Shown here one piece after another: positions 9,294-22,171 of a stretch of 64,000 nucleotides of DNA. The position numbers and the translations under genes were made by a program. This stretch comes from Buchnera aphidicola (Macrosiphum euphorbiae). Lineage in GTDB: Bacteria; Pseudomonadota; Gammaproteobacteria; Enterobacterales; Enterobacteriaceae. Position 1 is the stretch's first letter; every line of letters begins with the position of its first letter. Below the pieces are notes generated by a model. It searched no databases. It worked only from the letters and a program-made list of their open reading frames with translations, and was not told where the DNA came from. Location of the stretch: the NCBI RefSeq assembly GCF_005237295.1, contig NZ_CP033006.1:124001-188000 (forward strand), in the 5' to 3' direction.

Positions 9294-9833
9294 ATTAAAG
9301 GTGGAAAAAGAATTCAATTAACACGTCCTAATCGAATTAATAGTGAGATACGTGCTATTAAAGTTCGTCTGACAGGCGTTGAAGGTGATCAAATTGGTAT
9401 AGTTAATTTACGTGAAGCTTTAGAAAAATCTGAGGAGTTAGGATTAGACTTAGTTGAAATTAGTCCGAATGCTGAACCTCCAGTTTGTCGTATCATGGAT
9501 TATGGAAAGTTTCTTTATGAAAAAAGTAAATCTTCCAAGGAACAGAAAAAAAAACAAAAAGTAATCCAGATAAAAGAAATAAAATTTCGTCCAGGAACTG
9601 ATGAAGGTGATTATCAAGTTAAATTACGTAATTTAGTACGTTTTTTAGAAGATGGTGATAAAGCTAAAATTACTTTGCGATTTAGAGGACGAGAAATGGC
9701 ACATCAAAAAATTGGTGTTGATGTGCTAAATAGAGTTAAAAATGATTTAATTGAATTAGCAATTGTAGAATCTTTTCCATCTAAAATTGAAGGTCGACAA
9801 ATGATAATGATTTTAGCGCCAAAGAAAAAATAA
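9294..9833 (+). CDS. infC: Translation initiation factor IF-3 (ATT start)
   Basis: IF-3 binds the 30S subunit, prevents premature 50S joining and rejects non-canonical start codons. Reading from ATT at 9294 gives 179 residues that match E. coli IF-3 (180) from its first residues ([16 protein letters not shown]). Counting only from the first ATG (9495) would drop 67 residues including the conserved N-domain. The Shine-Dalgarno GGAGG at 9281-9285 lies in the end of thrS, 8 bases before the ATT. The rare ATT start is the one E. coli uses for IF-3 self-repression, so that control may persist. Both domains are complete, ending [10 protein letters not shown]. Confidence 0.96.
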   Translation: MKGGKRIQLTRPNRINSEIRAIKVRLTGVEGDQIGIVNLREALEKSEELGLDLVEISPNAEPPVCRIMDYGKFLYEKSKSSKEQKKKQKVIQIKEIKFRPGTDEGDYQVKLRNLVRFLEDGDKAKITLRFRGREMAHQKIGVDVLNRVKNDLIELAIVESFPSKIEGRQMIMILAPKKK

Positions 9834-9921
9834 TCGCTTTTAATTAGATTTTTTAGAATTAATATACATATTATTTAAATAATTTTTTATATTTTTTTTC
9901 ATAATTTAAATGAAATAGTTT

Positions 9922-10119
9922 ATGCCAAAAATTAAAACTTTAAAAAGTGCAGCTAAACGTTTTAAAAAAACTGCATCTGGTAAATTTAAACGTAAACAAG
10001 CAAATTTACGTCATATTTTAACGAAAAAAACAACAAATAAAAAACGTCATCTTCGTCCTAAGATTCTAGTATCTAAAGGAGATATAGATAAGGTTAAATC
10101 TTTTTTACCATATGCGTAA
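9922..10119 (+). CDS. rpmI: 50S ribosomal protein L35
   Basis: Small basic protein of the large subunit, 65 residues (E. coli 65 with Met), starting [17 protein letters not shown] and ending SFLPYA, both typical. It lies 88 bases after infC and 42 before rplT. In E. coli the infC-rpmI interval carries the L20 repressor-binding structure; I could not confirm an equivalent fold by eye here. There is no strong ribosome site immediately before the ATG. Confidence 0.97.
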   Translation: MPKIKTLKSAAKRFKKTASGKFKRKQANLRHILTKKTTNKKRHLRPKILVSKGDIDKVKSFLPYA

Positions 10120-10161
10120 ATTAACTTATTTTATTAAGATTTTACGAATAGGAGAGCATAA

Positions 10162-10518
10162 ATGGCTCGTGTAAAACGTGGGGTAATTGCTCACGCTCGT
10201 CACAAAAAAATCTTAAAACAAGCAAAAGGTTATTATGGAGCTCGTTCACGCATTTATAGAGTTGCTTGTCAAGCAGTGATTAAAGCTGGTCAATATGCTT
10301 ATCGTGACAGACGACAACGAAAACGACAATTTCGTCAATTATGGATTTCGCGTATTAATGCTGCTGTTCGTCAAAGTAAAATGTCTTATAGTAATTTCAT
10401 GTTTGGTTTAAAAAGAGCTTCAATTAACATTGATCGAAAAATGTTATCTGATATCGCTGTATTTGATATTTTTTCATTTAATGCATTAGTAAAAAAAGCA
10501 AAAGAAGCTTTATTGTAA
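10162..10518 (+). CDS. rplT: 50S ribosomal protein L20
   Basis: Binds 23S rRNA early in 50S assembly and in E. coli represses rpmI-rplT translation. 118 residues as in E. coli, beginning [19 protein letters not shown] and ending VKKAKEALL; the long basic N-terminal helix is intact. An AGGAGAG site precedes the ATG. It is the last gene before a terminator-like hairpin, followed by pheST. Confidence 0.98.
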   Translation: MARVKRGVIAHARHKKILKQAKGYYGARSRIYRVACQAVIKAGQYAYRDRRQRKRQFRQLWISRINAAVRQSKMSYSNFMFGLKRASINIDRKMLSDIAVFDIFSFNALVKKAKEALL

Positions 10519-10538
10519 ATATTAATTTTTAATCTGTA

Positions 10539-10569
10539 AGAGGGGGAAATTAATCTCCCCTCTATTTTT
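10539..10569 (+). terminator. Hairpin after rplT, probable terminator
   Basis: Arm AGAGGGG (10539-10545) pairs with CCCCTCT (10557-10563), an unusually G/C-rich seven-pair stem for this sequence, followed by A and a T5 run. It begins 21 bases after the rplT stop. Partial read-through into pheST is possible, as known for the E. coli operon. Confidence 0.75.
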
Positions 10570-10608
10570 AATGATTGATAATATTCAATAGATTTTTTTG
10601 TATTTCAA

Positions 10609-10630
10609 ATTTAGACTTATTAGTCTAAAT
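10609..10630 (+). promoter_or_regulatory. Perfect hairpin upstream of pheS
   Basis: ATTTAGACT at 10609-10617 pairs perfectly with AGTCTAAAT at 10622-10630 around a TATT loop. It is not followed by a T run. It sits 7 bases before a second, terminator-like hairpin, so the pair could form part of a leader that controls pheST. I see no phenylalanine-rich leader peptide. Confidence 0.45.
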
Positions 10631-10636
10631 AAAAAT

Positions 10637-10660
10637 AAGCTTCCTTTATGGGAGCTTTTT
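10637..10660 (+). terminator. Terminator-like hairpin before pheS (possible attenuator)
   Basis: AAGCTTCC (10637-10644) pairs with GGGAGCTT (10650-10657) with one wobble pair, loop TTTAT, running into T5 (10656-10660). It lies 51 bases before the pheS ATG, in the position of the pheM attenuator in E. coli. No leader peptide with phenylalanine codons is visible, so classical attenuation is unproven. Confidence 0.6.
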
Positions 10661-10710
10661 CGTATGTTAAATATATACTTAAATATTAATAAAATAAAAA
10701 AATACACAAT

Positions 10711-11700
10711 ATGCTAAATTTAAATAAATTATTTGAAACTGTCAAAATAGATATAAAAAATTCAAAAAAAATAGAAGAATTAGATGAAATTCGCATTAAA
10801 TATTTAGGTAAAAAAGGTGTTTTTATTTCTTATATGAAACATTTAAAAAACTTGCCTTTTGAAGAAAAGAAGAAATATAGTATTTTTATAAATGAAAAAA
10901 AGCAAGAAATTATTAGTAAAATCAATCAAAAAAAACAAAAATTAATCACACTTATTCTAGAAAAACGTATTAGAAAAGAAACTATTGACGTATCGTTACC
11001 TGGACGTCGTACTGAACGTGGTTGTTTGCATCCTATAACACAAACTATTAATTATATAAAAAACTTTTTTTTAACATTAGGTTTTCAATCAATAAATGGT
11101 CCTGAAATAGAAGATGAACATCATAATTTTGATGCTTTAAATATTCCTCAAGACCATCCAGCTCGAGATAGTCACGATACTTTTTGGTTTGATAATACGA
11201 GATTATTAAGAACTCAAACTTCAAATATGCAAATTCGTATTATGAAAAAAGAAACACCTCCAATTAGATTTATTTTTCCTGGAAAAGTATACCGTAATGA
11301 TTACGATGTTACACATACACCTATGTTTCATCAGATTGAAGGTTTGATAGTTGATAAAAATATTAATTTTTCTCATTTAAAATGGATTATATATAAATTT
11401 TTATATAATTTTTTTGGAGACAAAGTTTCTATTAAATTTCGTCCATCATATTTCCCTTTTACTGTTCTTTCCGCAGAAGTAGATATTATTAATTGTCATG
11501 GAAAACCTTTAGAAATATTAGGATGTGGCATGGTACACCCTAATGTTTTAAAAAATGTTAATATTGATTCAAAGATATATTCTGCTTGTGCTTTCGGAAT
11601 AGGTGTTGAAAGAATAACTATGTTACGCTATGGAATATCTGATATTCGATCTTTTTTTGAAAATGATATAAGATTTTTAAATCAATTTAAATATAATTAG
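10711..11700 (+). CDS. pheS: Phenylalanyl-tRNA synthetase alpha subunit
   Basis: Catalytic subunit of the alpha2-beta2 PheRS. 329 residues (E. coli 327): an N-terminal coiled coil (about 1-90), then the class II core with TIDVSLPGRR, GPEIEDEHHNFDALNIP, RTQTSNMQIR, motif 2 (PGKVYRNDYDVTHTPMFHQ) and motif 3 (FGIGVERITMLRYG). The alanine of the phenylalanine pocket (ACAFGIG) is kept. The start has no obvious Shine-Dalgarno sequence. pheT follows after 9 bases. Confidence 0.98.
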   Translation: MLNLNKLFETVKIDIKNSKKIEELDEIRIKYLGKKGVFISYMKHLKNLPFEEKKKYSIFINEKKQEIISKINQKKQKLITLILEKRIRKETIDVSLPGRRTERGCLHPITQTINYIKNFFLTLGFQSINGPEIEDEHHNFDALNIPQDHPARDSHDTFWFDNTRLLRTQTSNMQIRIMKKETPPIRFIFPGKVYRNDYDVTHTPMFHQIEGLIVDKNINFSHLKWIIYKFLYNFFGDKVSIKFRPSYFPFTVLSAEVDIINCHGKPLEILGCGMVHPNVLKNVNIDSKIYSACAFGIGVERITMLRYGISDIRSFFENDIRFLNQFKYN

Positions 11701-11709
11701 TGAGATAAA

Positions 11710-14094
11710 ATGAAATTTAGTGAAAAATGGTTACGTGAATGGATAGATCCAAAAGTTAATAGCAAGATTTTACATGAACAAATTTCTAGTTCTGGTATTG
11801 AAGTAGAACATGTCAAAAAATTTAAATCTACATTTTATGGTATTGTAGTTGGTAAGATAGTTCAATGTATTTTACATTCTCAATCTCATAATCTCAAAAT
11901 ACTAAAAGTAGATATAGGCAAAAAAGAATTGTTAAACATTGTATGTGGAGCATCTAATTGTTGTAATGGCATGAAAGTTGCAGTAGCTACTGTGGGTTCT
12001 ATTTTGCCTAACAATATTATAATTAACAAAAGAGTTTTAAAAGGAGAATTATCTGAAGGAATGCTATGTTCTTTTTTTGAATTAGGTCTTTTTTTTAATG
12101 ATAATAAGATTATTGAATTTTCTAAAAAAACACCAGTAGGAATTAATGTTAATGATTATTTATCATTAAACGATAATATTATTAAAGTTGCTACAACATC
12201 AAATCGTCCAGATGGTCTCAGTATTTTAGGCTTATCTCGCAATATAGCTGCTATAAACAATTCAAAAATATCACCTTTAATATATAAATCAGTCCCTGTT
12301 ATTATTGACAAAAAAATTGATATTGATATTCAAGCTAAAAAAGAATGTATTAATTTTGTAGGAAGAATTGTACAAAATATTGATGTAAATGTTGATATTC
12401 CTTTTTGGATGAAAAAAAAATTATTTTTTTCTGATCTTTTGTCAGAAAATATTATAACAAATATTATGAATTATGTATTAATTGAAATAGGACAACCATT
12501 AAATGTGTTAAATTTAGATAATATAAATAATCCTATTATAATTCGTATGGCAAAAGATAAAGAAAATATATTTTTGGAAAAAAATATAGAGGTACGTTTA
12601 AATAAAAATATATTAGTTGTTTCTGATAAAGAGAAAATATTGTCTGTTCCTGGCAATATTAATTCTTATGTTGTTAACATAAATAAAAACACTAAAAATA
12701 TATTATTAACTTCATCTTTAATTAATAGAAAATCTATTTCTTATATTATAAAAAAAATGAAATCTAATAAAGTGTTAGAATATTATAATTATGGTATTGA
12801 TCCATTTCTTCAAAACTATGCTATTGAATATGCAACTGATTTAATTATAAAAATATGTGGGGGTATTCCTGGTCCTATTAGTTCTAAAAAAACTAATTCA
12901 ATTGTATATAATAATAAAATCAGGTTAAATTATGAAAAATTAAATAAAATAACAGGTGTTTCTTTTGATGTAATTGTTGTTTCAAAGATTTTACATAGTC
13001 TTGATTACCAGTTAAATTTTCAAGAAAAATTTTGGGATGTCATTCCTCCTAGCTGGCGATTTGATATATTAATTGAGGAAGATGTAATTAGTGACATACT
13101 TCGAATATATGGATATAACAAAATTTGTTCAACTCCATTGAAAGAATTTTTAAACTGCAACAAAAAAAATGAATTAACAGATTCTTTATTTAAAAAGTCT
13201 GCTATTATATTAATTAATCAAGGTTATTATGAAGTTATAAACTATGGTTTTATTGATCCTAAAATACAAAATTTAATTTTCCCGAATAAAAAAAATTTAT
13301 TATTATCTAATCCTATTTCTCAGGATATGTCATGTATGCGTGTATCGCTATGGCCTGGTTTGCTTAAAAATATTTCTTATAATAAAAATCGTCAGAAAAA
13401 TAGTATTCGTATTTTTGAAAGTGGACTTTGTTTTTCAATAGATAAAACTGAAAATCTTAGTGTTAAACAAGAAGTTTTTTTAGCAGCAGTAATTAGTGGA
13501 AATTACATTAAAGAAAATTGGTATGATAAAACCAGGAAAATGGATTTTTATGATTTAAAAGGTGATTTAGAATCTATATTAGAATCATTTTGTAAATTAG
13601 ATCATATAGAATTTCGACGAGAAATAATATCTGGACTACATCCAGAACAAAGTGCATCTATATATTTTAAAAATTATTTTATTGGTAATATTGGAGCTAT
13701 CCATCCCAGATTAGAAAAAGAATTAAACGTTAACAGTTCTACATTTTTATTTGAAATATCATTCAATAATTTTCCAGATATTAAACCATTAAAAATTCAA
13801 GAGATTTCAAAATTTCCTACTATTCGACGCGATATTGCAATATTGATATCAGAAGATATTGCTGTTTATACTGTTATTAAAAAATGTAAAAATTTTTTTA
13901 TTAATCAAAAAGTAGAAATTAATTTATTCGATATATATTCTTGTAAAGAATTTTATAATAAGAAAAAAAGTTTAGGGATTAGTTTTATTTTTCAGAATCA
14001 AGAAAGAACTTTGAAAGATAGTGAAATCAATTTAATGATGAACGATTGTATAGGAGTATTAAATAAAAAATTTCAAGCTATCTTAAGGAAATAA
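11710..14094 (+). CDS. pheT: Phenylalanyl-tRNA synthetase beta subunit, editing site degenerate
   Basis: Structural, tRNA-binding and editing subunit of PheRS, 794 residues (E. coli 795). The N-terminal EMAP-like domain, B5 domain and C-terminal FDX anticodon-binding domain ([10 protein letters not shown] to the end) are recognisable. In the B3/B4 editing domain (about 210-370) the known site has eroded: the histidine of GQPMHAFD is N265 in GQPLNVLN, the glutamate of LLECAFF is T334, the glycine-rich GG-FGG stretch is absent, and HTDASHRYERG has become a shorter [10 protein letters not shown]. Tyr-tRNA-Phe is probably not hydrolysed. The fold length is kept, so the domain survives for structure. 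Confidence 0.97.
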   Translation: MKFSEKWLREWIDPKVNSKILHEQISSSGIEVEHVKKFKSTFYGIVVGKIVQCILHSQSHNLKILKVDIGKKELLNIVCGASNCCNGMKVAVATVGSILPNNIIINKRVLKGELSEGMLCSFFELGLFFNDNKIIEFSKKTPVGINVNDYLSLNDNIIKVATTSNRPDGLSILGLSRNIAAINNSKISPLIYKSVPVIIDKKIDIDIQAKKECINFVGRIVQNIDVNVDIPFWMKKKLFFSDLLSENIITNIMNYVLIEIGQPLNVLNLDNINNPIIIRMAKDKENIFLEKNIEVRLNKNILVVSDKEKILSVPGNINSYVVNINKNTKNILLTSSLINRKSISYIIKKMKSNKVLEYYNYGIDPFLQNYAIEYATDLIIKICGGIPGPISSKKTNSIVYNNKIRLNYEKLNKITGVSFDVIVVSKILHSLDYQLNFQEKFWDVIPPSWRFDILIEEDVISDILRIYGYNKICSTPLKEFLNCNKKNELTDSLFKKSAIILINQGYYEVINYGFIDPKIQNLIFPNKKNLLLSNPISQDMSCMRVSLWPGLLKNISYNKNRQKNSIRIFESGLCFSIDKTENLSVKQEVFLAAVISGNYIKENWYDKTRKMDFYDLKGDLESILESFCKLDHIEFRREIISGLHPEQSASIYFKNYFIGNIGAIHPRLEKELNVNSSTFLFEISFNNFPDIKPLKIQEISKFPTIRRDIAILISEDIAVYTVIKKCKNFFINQKVEINLFDIYSCKEFYNKKKSLGISFIFQNQERTLKDSEINLMMNDCIGVLNKKFQAILRK

Positions 14095-14098
14095 ACTT

Positions 14099-14395
14099 AT
14101 GGTACTTACAAAAGCCGAAATTTCAGAAAATTTATTTGAGAAATTACAATTGACTAAAAAAGACTCAAAGAGATTTGTAGAATTTTTTTTTGAAGAAGTT
14201 AAAAAATCTTTAGAAAAAGGAGAAGATGTTAAATTGTCTGGATTTGGAAATTTTCAAATAAAGAATAAAAAAGCTCGTCCTGGTAGAAATCCTAAAACAG
14301 GAGAAATTTTTCTTATCACAGCTAGACGAGTAGTTACTTTTAAAGCTGGTCAAAAGCTAAAAGGTAAAATTGATGATTATTTAATAAAAAAATAA
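14099..14395 (+). CDS. ihfA: Integration host factor alpha subunit
   Basis: DNA-bending HU/IHF-family protein. 98 residues (E. coli 99), with [14 protein letters not shown] at the N-terminus, the beta-arm [10 protein letters not shown] and the [20 protein letters not shown]-terminal region. It lies 4 bases after pheT, as in E. coli, so it is probably the last gene of the thrS-pheT transcription unit. IHF needs a beta partner (himD/ihfB), which is not in this window; the alpha subunit might act as a homodimer. Confidence 0.96.
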   Translation: MVLTKAEISENLFEKLQLTKKDSKRFVEFFFEEVKKSLEKGEDVKLSGFGNFQIKNKKARPGRNPKTGEIFLITARRVVTFKAGQKLKGKIDDYLIKK

Positions 14396-16658
<2,263 letters not shown>

Positions 16659-16682
16659 AAAAATAATTTTAAGGAAAAATAA

Positions 16683-17018
16683 ATGAGTTTTTTTATTCAG
16701 AATGCTAATGCTGTGACAAACGGAACGTTAGAAAGTAGTAATTCCTATTCTTTAATATTTATGGTTATAATATTTTTGCTAGTTTTTTACTTTATGCTTT
16801 TTCGTCCTCAACAAAAGAAAGATAAAGAACATAAAAATCTTATGAATTCTCTTGTTCAGGGAGATGAAATTATAACAACTAGTGGTTTATTAGGACGAAT
16901 AAAAAAAATCACAAAAAATGGATATATTTTACTTCAACTGAATGATACAAGTGAAGTATTTATAAAGCAAGACTTTATAGCATCATTATTGCCTAAAGGC
17001 ACTTTAAAATCTTTATAA
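16683..17018 (+). CDS. yajC: Preprotein translocase subunit YajC
   Basis: Small inner-membrane partner of SecDF in protein export. 111 residues (E. coli 110): a short N-terminal part, one transmembrane segment (about 22-41), then the cytoplasmic stretch FRPQQKKDKEHKNLMNSLVQ and GDEIITTSGLLG. In E. coli secD and secF follow; here yajC ends 52 bases from the oppositely oriented glyS, so the SecDF genes are absent from this site. What YajC does without them is unclear. Confidence 0.96.
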   Translation: MSFFIQNANAVTNGTLESSNSYSLIFMVIIFLLVFYFMLFRPQQKKDKEHKNLMNSLVQGDEIITTSGLLGRIKKITKNGYILLQLNDTSEVFIKQDFIASLLPKGTLKSL

Positions 17019-17070
17019 TTTTAAAGAAAATAGATTATTTATATTTAATACTCAATTTTTAAAAATAAAT

Positions 17071-19143
17071 TTAATATAAATAAGAAAAATCTGTTATTGT
17101 AAAAAAAATTTTTTTTATTTCATCTAATAGAAGTAGTCGATTTAAACGTATTTTAGCATTGGTATCATATACTTTAACTTTTTTAAAAAAATTAGATATA
17201 GGTTGTTCGAAATCTTTAATTTTTATTAAAATATCTTGATATTTTTTTTCTAAAAATAAATTTTTTGTGTTAATTTTAAATTTTTCTATTTGATTAAATA
17301 ATATAATTTCTTCTGCTTCTTTTATTAGTTTTGTGTTAATACATCCAGTAATTTTGTTATTTTCTTTTTCTAAAATATTAGATATTCTTTTAATAGATAA
17401 TATTATTAGTTCCGAATTTTCTATTTTTATAAAATAAGATATAGCTTGTATTCTTTGATGAATATCTATTAGATTTGTTGATTTATATGATAATACTGAT
17501 TTAATGATTTTTATACTATATCCAGTTTCCTCATACCAATGAAATAGTCTTTTTATAAAAAATTTAAAAATTTTATCAGATAAAATTACATTTTTAAAAT
17601 TTTTTTCATGATGTAAACAAAGACTTTTATTAATTAAATCTTTCAGATTTAATGTTATGTTTTTTACTATAATAATACGTATTATTCCTATAGCTAAACG
17701 TCGTAATGCAAATGGATCTTTGTCTGCACTAGGGATGTTTCCAACATAAAACATTCCTGATAAAGTATCCATTTTATCAGCAATTGATAATGCGCAACCT
17801 ATAGAAGTACATGGGAGTTTATCACCTGAAAAAACTGGTAGATATTGCTCTTTAAGAGCAATGGCAACATCTTTTTTTTCTTGATCTTCTAAAGCATAGT
17901 ACATGCCTATCGTACCTTGTAATTCTGGAAATTCGCATACTATATGAGTGACAAGATCACATTTAGACAGAAGTGCTGCTCTAATTGAATCTTGTATATT
18001 ACTAGAATTATATTTAGCAATCCATTTTATAAGCGTTTTAAGACGTAATGTTTTTTCATATAATGATCCGAGATTATTTTGAAATAAAACTTTTTTTAGA
18101 GATAAAAGATAGTTTTCTAATTTTACTTTTCTATCATTTTTAAAAAAAAACTCAGCATCTGAAAGTCGTGCATGCATCACTTTTTGATTACCCATAATAA
18201 TTTTTTCTGGTTTTTTTGAATTAATATTAGAGACTAAAATAAAATTTGGAAGAAGTTTTTTTTTAAAATCATATACTGGAAAACATTTTTGTTGTTTTTC
18301 TATAGTATGTATTAGTATTTGTTTCGGTAAGTTGAGAAATTTTTTTTCAAAATCAGCTAAAAGTACTGTAGGTGATTCTACTAAAGAAGTTACTTCCTCA
18401 ATTAAAAAATCATTATTTTTTATACAACCATTAATTTTTTGTGCAGTTTCTTTGATATTTTTTATAATTTCTTCTTTTCGAATTGTATAATCAGCAATAA
18501 TTTTATTTTTTTGAAAAAGAATTTTTGGATAATCTTTTGCATCTTTGATTGTTATTTTATTTTCTTTTGAAGAAAGGTGATTTTGCAGAAGATTACTAGA
18601 AGGAATATTAAATATATTTCCAGTGATAGTTTGATTGTTTAAGAGAATTACAATATTGCGAATAGGACGAAAAAATTTTTGATTATTTTTTTCCCATCGC
18701 ATATATTTTTTTATAAAGATATTTTTAAGAGCTGATTCAGTAATTTTAGGGATCAATAGTTCAATTTTTTCTTGCTTTTTTTTTGTTTTATATAACAACC
18801 ATTCACCTTTCTCATTTTTTAAACGATGAGTTTCATTTATATTAATTTCGAAATGTTTTAACCAACGTATAGCCGTTTGTGTTAAAGATCCATTTTGATC
18901 ATAAGCATGTACTATCGATGGACCCCTTTTTGTTATTTCTATAAACTTATCTGTTGTATCAATATCTATTACTTTTAATGCTAGTCTTCTTGGAGTAGAA
19001 AAGCATCGAATATCTTTATATGAAATATTATAAAAATTCAATTTTTTCACGAAATTTTCATGAAAATATGAAGATATTTTATATAATAATCTAGAAGGTA
19101 ATTCTTCGGTTCCTATTTCAATTAACAATGTTTTTTTTATCAT
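17071..19143 (-). CDS. glyS: Glycyl-tRNA synthetase beta subunit
   Basis: Beta subunit of the alpha2-beta2 class II GlyRS, contributing tRNA binding. 690 residues (E. coli 689). Recognisable are the N-terminus [29 protein letters not shown], the central HD-like stretch and the conserved [30 protein letters not shown] region. The ATG lies inside the end of glyQ with a 26-base overlap, suggesting coupled translation. Confidence 0.97.
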   Translation of the reverse strand: MIKKTLLIEIGTEELPSRLLYKISSYFHENFVKKLNFYNISYKDIRCFSTPRRLALKVIDIDTTDKFIEITKRGPSIVHAYDQNGSLTQTAIRWLKHFEININETHRLKNEKGEWLLYKTKKKQEKIELLIPKITESALKNIFIKKYMRWEKNNQKFFRPIRNIVILLNNQTITGNIFNIPSSNLLQNHLSSKENKITIKDAKDYPKILFQKNKIIADYTIRKEEIIKNIKETAQKINGCIKNNDFLIEEVTSLVESPTVLLADFEKKFLNLPKQILIHTIEKQQKCFPVYDFKKKLLPNFILVSNINSKKPEKIIMGNQKVMHARLSDAEFFFKNDRKVKLENYLLSLKKVLFQNNLGSLYEKTLRLKTLIKWIAKYNSSNIQDSIRAALLSKCDLVTHIVCEFPELQGTIGMYYALEDQEKKDVAIALKEQYLPVFSGDKLPCTSIGCALSIADKMDTLSGMFYVGNIPSADKDPFALRRLAIGIIRIIIVKNITLNLKDLINKSLCLHHEKNFKNVILSDKIFKFFIKRLFHWYEETGYSIKIIKSVLSYKSTNLIDIHQRIQAISYFIKIENSELIILSIKRISNILEKENNKITGCINTKLIKEAEEIILFNQIEKFKINTKNLFLEKKYQDILIKIKDFEQPISNFFKKVKVYDTNAKIRLNRLLLLDEIKKIFFTITDFSYLY

Positions 19144-20056
19144 TTTTTTCTCTTTTTTTCTGACATAATGGAAAACCTAATTTTTTTCTCATATTCAAGT
19201 ATTTTATGGCTACTTCAGTAGTTAATTTTCGAATACGCAAAATATAATTTTGACGTTCATTTGAAGATATAGCTTTTCTTGCATCTAATAAATTAAATAT
19301 ATGATTTGCTTGTAATATTTTTTCATATGACACTAATAATAATGGTTTTTTTAACTTCATTAACTTTTTTGCTTCTGATTCATATTCTTCAAATGCATTA
19401 AATAAAAAATTAATATCAGAATGTTGAAAATTGTATTGTGATTGTTCTATTTCATTTTGTTGAAAAATATCTCCATAAGTTATTTTTTGATTATCATGTG
19501 TATTCCAAACTAAATCGTATACATTTGATTTATTTTGCATATGCATAGCAATTCTTTCTAAACCGTATGTTATTTCTACAGTTACAGGATTACATTCTAA
19601 TCCACCTACTTGTTGAAAATAAGTAAATTGAGTGATTTCCATTCCATTTAACCAGACTTCCCATCCAATGCCCCAAGCACCTAACGTGGGGTTTTCCCAA
19701 TTATCTTCTACAAAACGTATATCATTTATTTTTTCGTCTATATTTAATAAATTTAATGATCTTAAATAAAGATTTTGAACATTATCTAGAGAAGGTTTGA
19801 TAATTACTTGAAATTGATAGTAATGTTGCAAACGATTGGGATTTTCTCCATATCTTCCATCAGAAGGACGACGACAAGCTTGTACATATGCAGCATTAAT
19901 TGGTTCTGGTCCAATAGTACCTAAAAAAGTGATATTATGAAATGTTCCTGCTCCTATCGGTAAATCTAATGGTTGAAAAATAGTACATCCTTGTTGTAGC
20001 CAGTAATTTTGTAAAATTGTAATTAAACTATAAAAATTGTTATGATTATTTTTCAT
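19118..20056 (-). CDS. glyQ: Glycyl-tRNA synthetase alpha subunit
   Basis: Catalytic subunit of GlyRS. 312 residues (E. coli 303): [69 protein letters not shown] and the [10 protein letters not shown] motif are intact. The C-terminus after GFPLCQKK is extended by about ten lysine/asparagine-rich residues and runs into glyS. Upstream is an 867-base gap before the divergent nfo. Confidence 0.98.
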   Translation of the reverse strand: MKNNHNNFYSLITILQNYWLQQGCTIFQPLDLPIGAGTFHNITFLGTIGPEPINAAYVQACRRPSDGRYGENPNRLQHYYQFQVIIKPSLDNVQNLYLRSLNLLNIDEKINDIRFVEDNWENPTLGAWGIGWEVWLNGMEITQFTYFQQVGGLECNPVTVEITYGLERIAMHMQNKSNVYDLVWNTHDNQKITYGDIFQQNEIEQSQYNFQHSDINFLFNAFEEYESEAKKLMKLKKPLLLVSYEKILQANHIFNLLDARKAISSNERQNYILRIRKLTTEVAIKYLNMRKKLGFPLCQKKREKNDKKNIVN

Positions 20057-20923
20057 TGTACATCCAGAAAGGATAATAAAGATAAATTGTATGTTTTTAT
20101 AATAATTCTTTTGAATTTTATATATTTGATATAATTCAAAATATATTTATCATACACAACATTTACCATATACAAATAATTATAAAATTTTAAAAAGAAT
20201 TAAATTTAAAATATAATGTATTATTAAAAAAAATAAAATATCTCATTTAAAAAGAATACAATGATATAAATGAAAAAGAAAGAAAATTATTGATTGCTTA
20301 ATATATATGATAAATTTTAATTCTACTGAATTTAAATTTAACAAGTAATATTTTAAAATACAAATTAGTTTATGTATAAAAAATTTATTTTATGAGTTTT
20401 CTTTAGGATTAATGTATAGAAATTTTTAAAAATATATTTTTAGGTAACATAATATTATAAAAGACAAAGAAATGATTGTAATTTAAAATATATTTATGTA
20501 TTTATATTAAGTGGAATTATATAGTTTTCATGTTTAAAAACTTTAATTTTAATAATTTCCAATAAATTAGAAATTAATTATATTGTAAGTTCTATTAGAA
20601 ACTAAAAATATAGAAACTAAAGATATTGCAATCATTATAAACATTTAATTTTTTTAATTCTTATTTAGAAGATTATTTAAATCTGAAGAAAATCTTAATA
20701 AGTTTCTGTATCTACAAAAATATTAAATAACCAATTAAATATATTCAATTTATTTTTATTGATTAAAATATGTTTTCTCAGTATTATATTATTTTAAACA
20801 TAAAAATTTATATTTATAATTTTAAAAAATAATTTTATACTAAAAATATATTCTTATTACTTTATTTTTCAATATATTTTAAATTATTAAAATAAAAATT
20901 TTTTATAGGAAAAAGACAAAAAA
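20057..20923. other. 867-base gap between divergent glyQ and nfo
   Basis: Very AT-rich, with no open frame of significance and no RNA gene visible. It must hold promoters for both flanking genes, but no -35/-10 pair stands out. The size suggests a lost gene that is now unrecognisable. Confidence 0.5.
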
Positions 20924-21772
20924 ATGAACTATATTGGTGCACATATTAGTTCTGCTGGTGGTTTAGAAAAAACAGTTTTACGTGCTGTTCAAATTAAAGC
21001 AACAGCTTTTTCTTTTTTTACTAGAAATCAGCGTCAATGGATTTCTCCTCCATTAATTCAAGAAAAAATAGACTATTTTAAAGATTTGTGCATTAAATAT
21101 ACATTTAAACCTCAACAAATTTTACCTCATAGTAGTTATTTAATTAATTTAGGTCATCCTATTGATGATTTATTAAGAAAATCTAGAAATGCTTTTATTA
21201 ATGAAATAATTCGTTGTAGTCAACTTGGTTTAATATTTTTAAACTTTCATCCCGGTAGTCACTTAAATAAAATTACTGAAAATTCTTGTTTGTTAAGAAT
21301 TTCTGATTCTATTAATATAGCTTTAGAAAAAACTAAAAATGTAGTCGCAGTTATAGAAAATACAGCAGGACAAGGAACTAATGTAGGATATTGTTTTGAA
21401 CACTTATCTGAAATTATTAAAAATGTTGATGATAAATCTAGAGTTGGAGTTTGTATTGATACATGTCATTTGTTTGCATCAGGATATGATTTGCGTACTG
21501 AACAAGATTGTGAAAACACATTTACACAATTTAACAATTTAATAGGATTAAAATATTTAAGAGGAATACATTTAAATGATTCTAAAAGAAAATTTAATAG
21601 TCGTGTTGACCGTCATGAAAGTTTAGGATTAGGTGAAATAGGAAAATTAGCTTTTAGATGGATCATAAGAAATAAAGATTTCTACAATATTCCAATGATT
21701 TTAGAAACAGTCAATCCTAACATATGGGCAGAAGAAATTTGTTGGTTAAGATCACAGAAAAATTATAATTGA
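20924..21772 (+). CDS. nfo: Endonuclease IV (AP endonuclease)
   Basis: Zinc-dependent enzyme that cuts DNA 5' of abasic sites in base excision repair, complementing Nth. 282 residues (E. coli 285). Metal ligands lie in the expected stretches: [46 protein letters not shown], the [20 protein letters not shown] region and PMILETVNP. Nothing is missing. rplY follows after 29 bases. Confidence 0.98.
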   Translation: MNYIGAHISSAGGLEKTVLRAVQIKATAFSFFTRNQRQWISPPLIQEKIDYFKDLCIKYTFKPQQILPHSSYLINLGHPIDDLLRKSRNAFINEIIRCSQLGLIFLNFHPGSHLNKITENSCLLRISDSINIALEKTKNVVAVIENTAGQGTNVGYCFEHLSEIIKNVDDKSRVGVCIDTCHLFASGYDLRTEQDCENTFTQFNNLIGLKYLRGIHLNDSKRKFNSRVDRHESLGLGEIGKLAFRWIIRNKDFYNIPMILETVNPNIWAEEICWLRSQKNYN

Positions 21773-21801
21773 AAAATTTATTATACTTAAAGAGGTTTAA
21801 A

Positions 21802-22089
21802 ATGTTGACACTTCAAGTAGAAAGAAGAGTAGAAAAAGGCAAAAGCTTTAGTAGAAGATTGCGGATTAATAATAAAGTTCCAGGAGTTTTATATGGAGTT
21901 AATAAAACTGAAATTTTACTTATATTAGATCATAACTCTGTTTTTAATCTACAAAAAAAAGTAGAATTTTACAAAGAAAATTTATTCTTACTGGTTGAAG
22001 ATGAAAAATATAAAGTTAAAGTGCAAGCTATCCAACGACATTCATTTAAATTAAAATTGTTGCATATGGATTTTTTATATGTTTCTTAA
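21802..22089 (+). CDS. rplY: 50S ribosomal protein L25
   Basis: 5S rRNA-binding protein of the large subunit. 95 residues (E. coli 94) from the ATG that follows AGAGG; an in-frame start at 21769 overlapping the nfo stop would add 11 residues with no counterpart. [20 protein letters not shown] and the C-terminal [19 protein letters not shown] are typical of the short, single-domain L25 of enterobacteria. Confidence 0.95.
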   Translation: MLTLQVERRVEKGKSFSRRLRINNKVPGVLYGVNKTEILLILDHNSVFNLQKKVEFYKENLFLLVEDEKYKVKVQAIQRHSFKLKLLHMDFLYVS

Positions 22090-22171
22090 CAATAAGAAAT
22101 ATGATCTAATATCATTAGCTATACTTATCGTTTAAAACTGTAATTTATATTTTTTTATCAAAATATTATAT

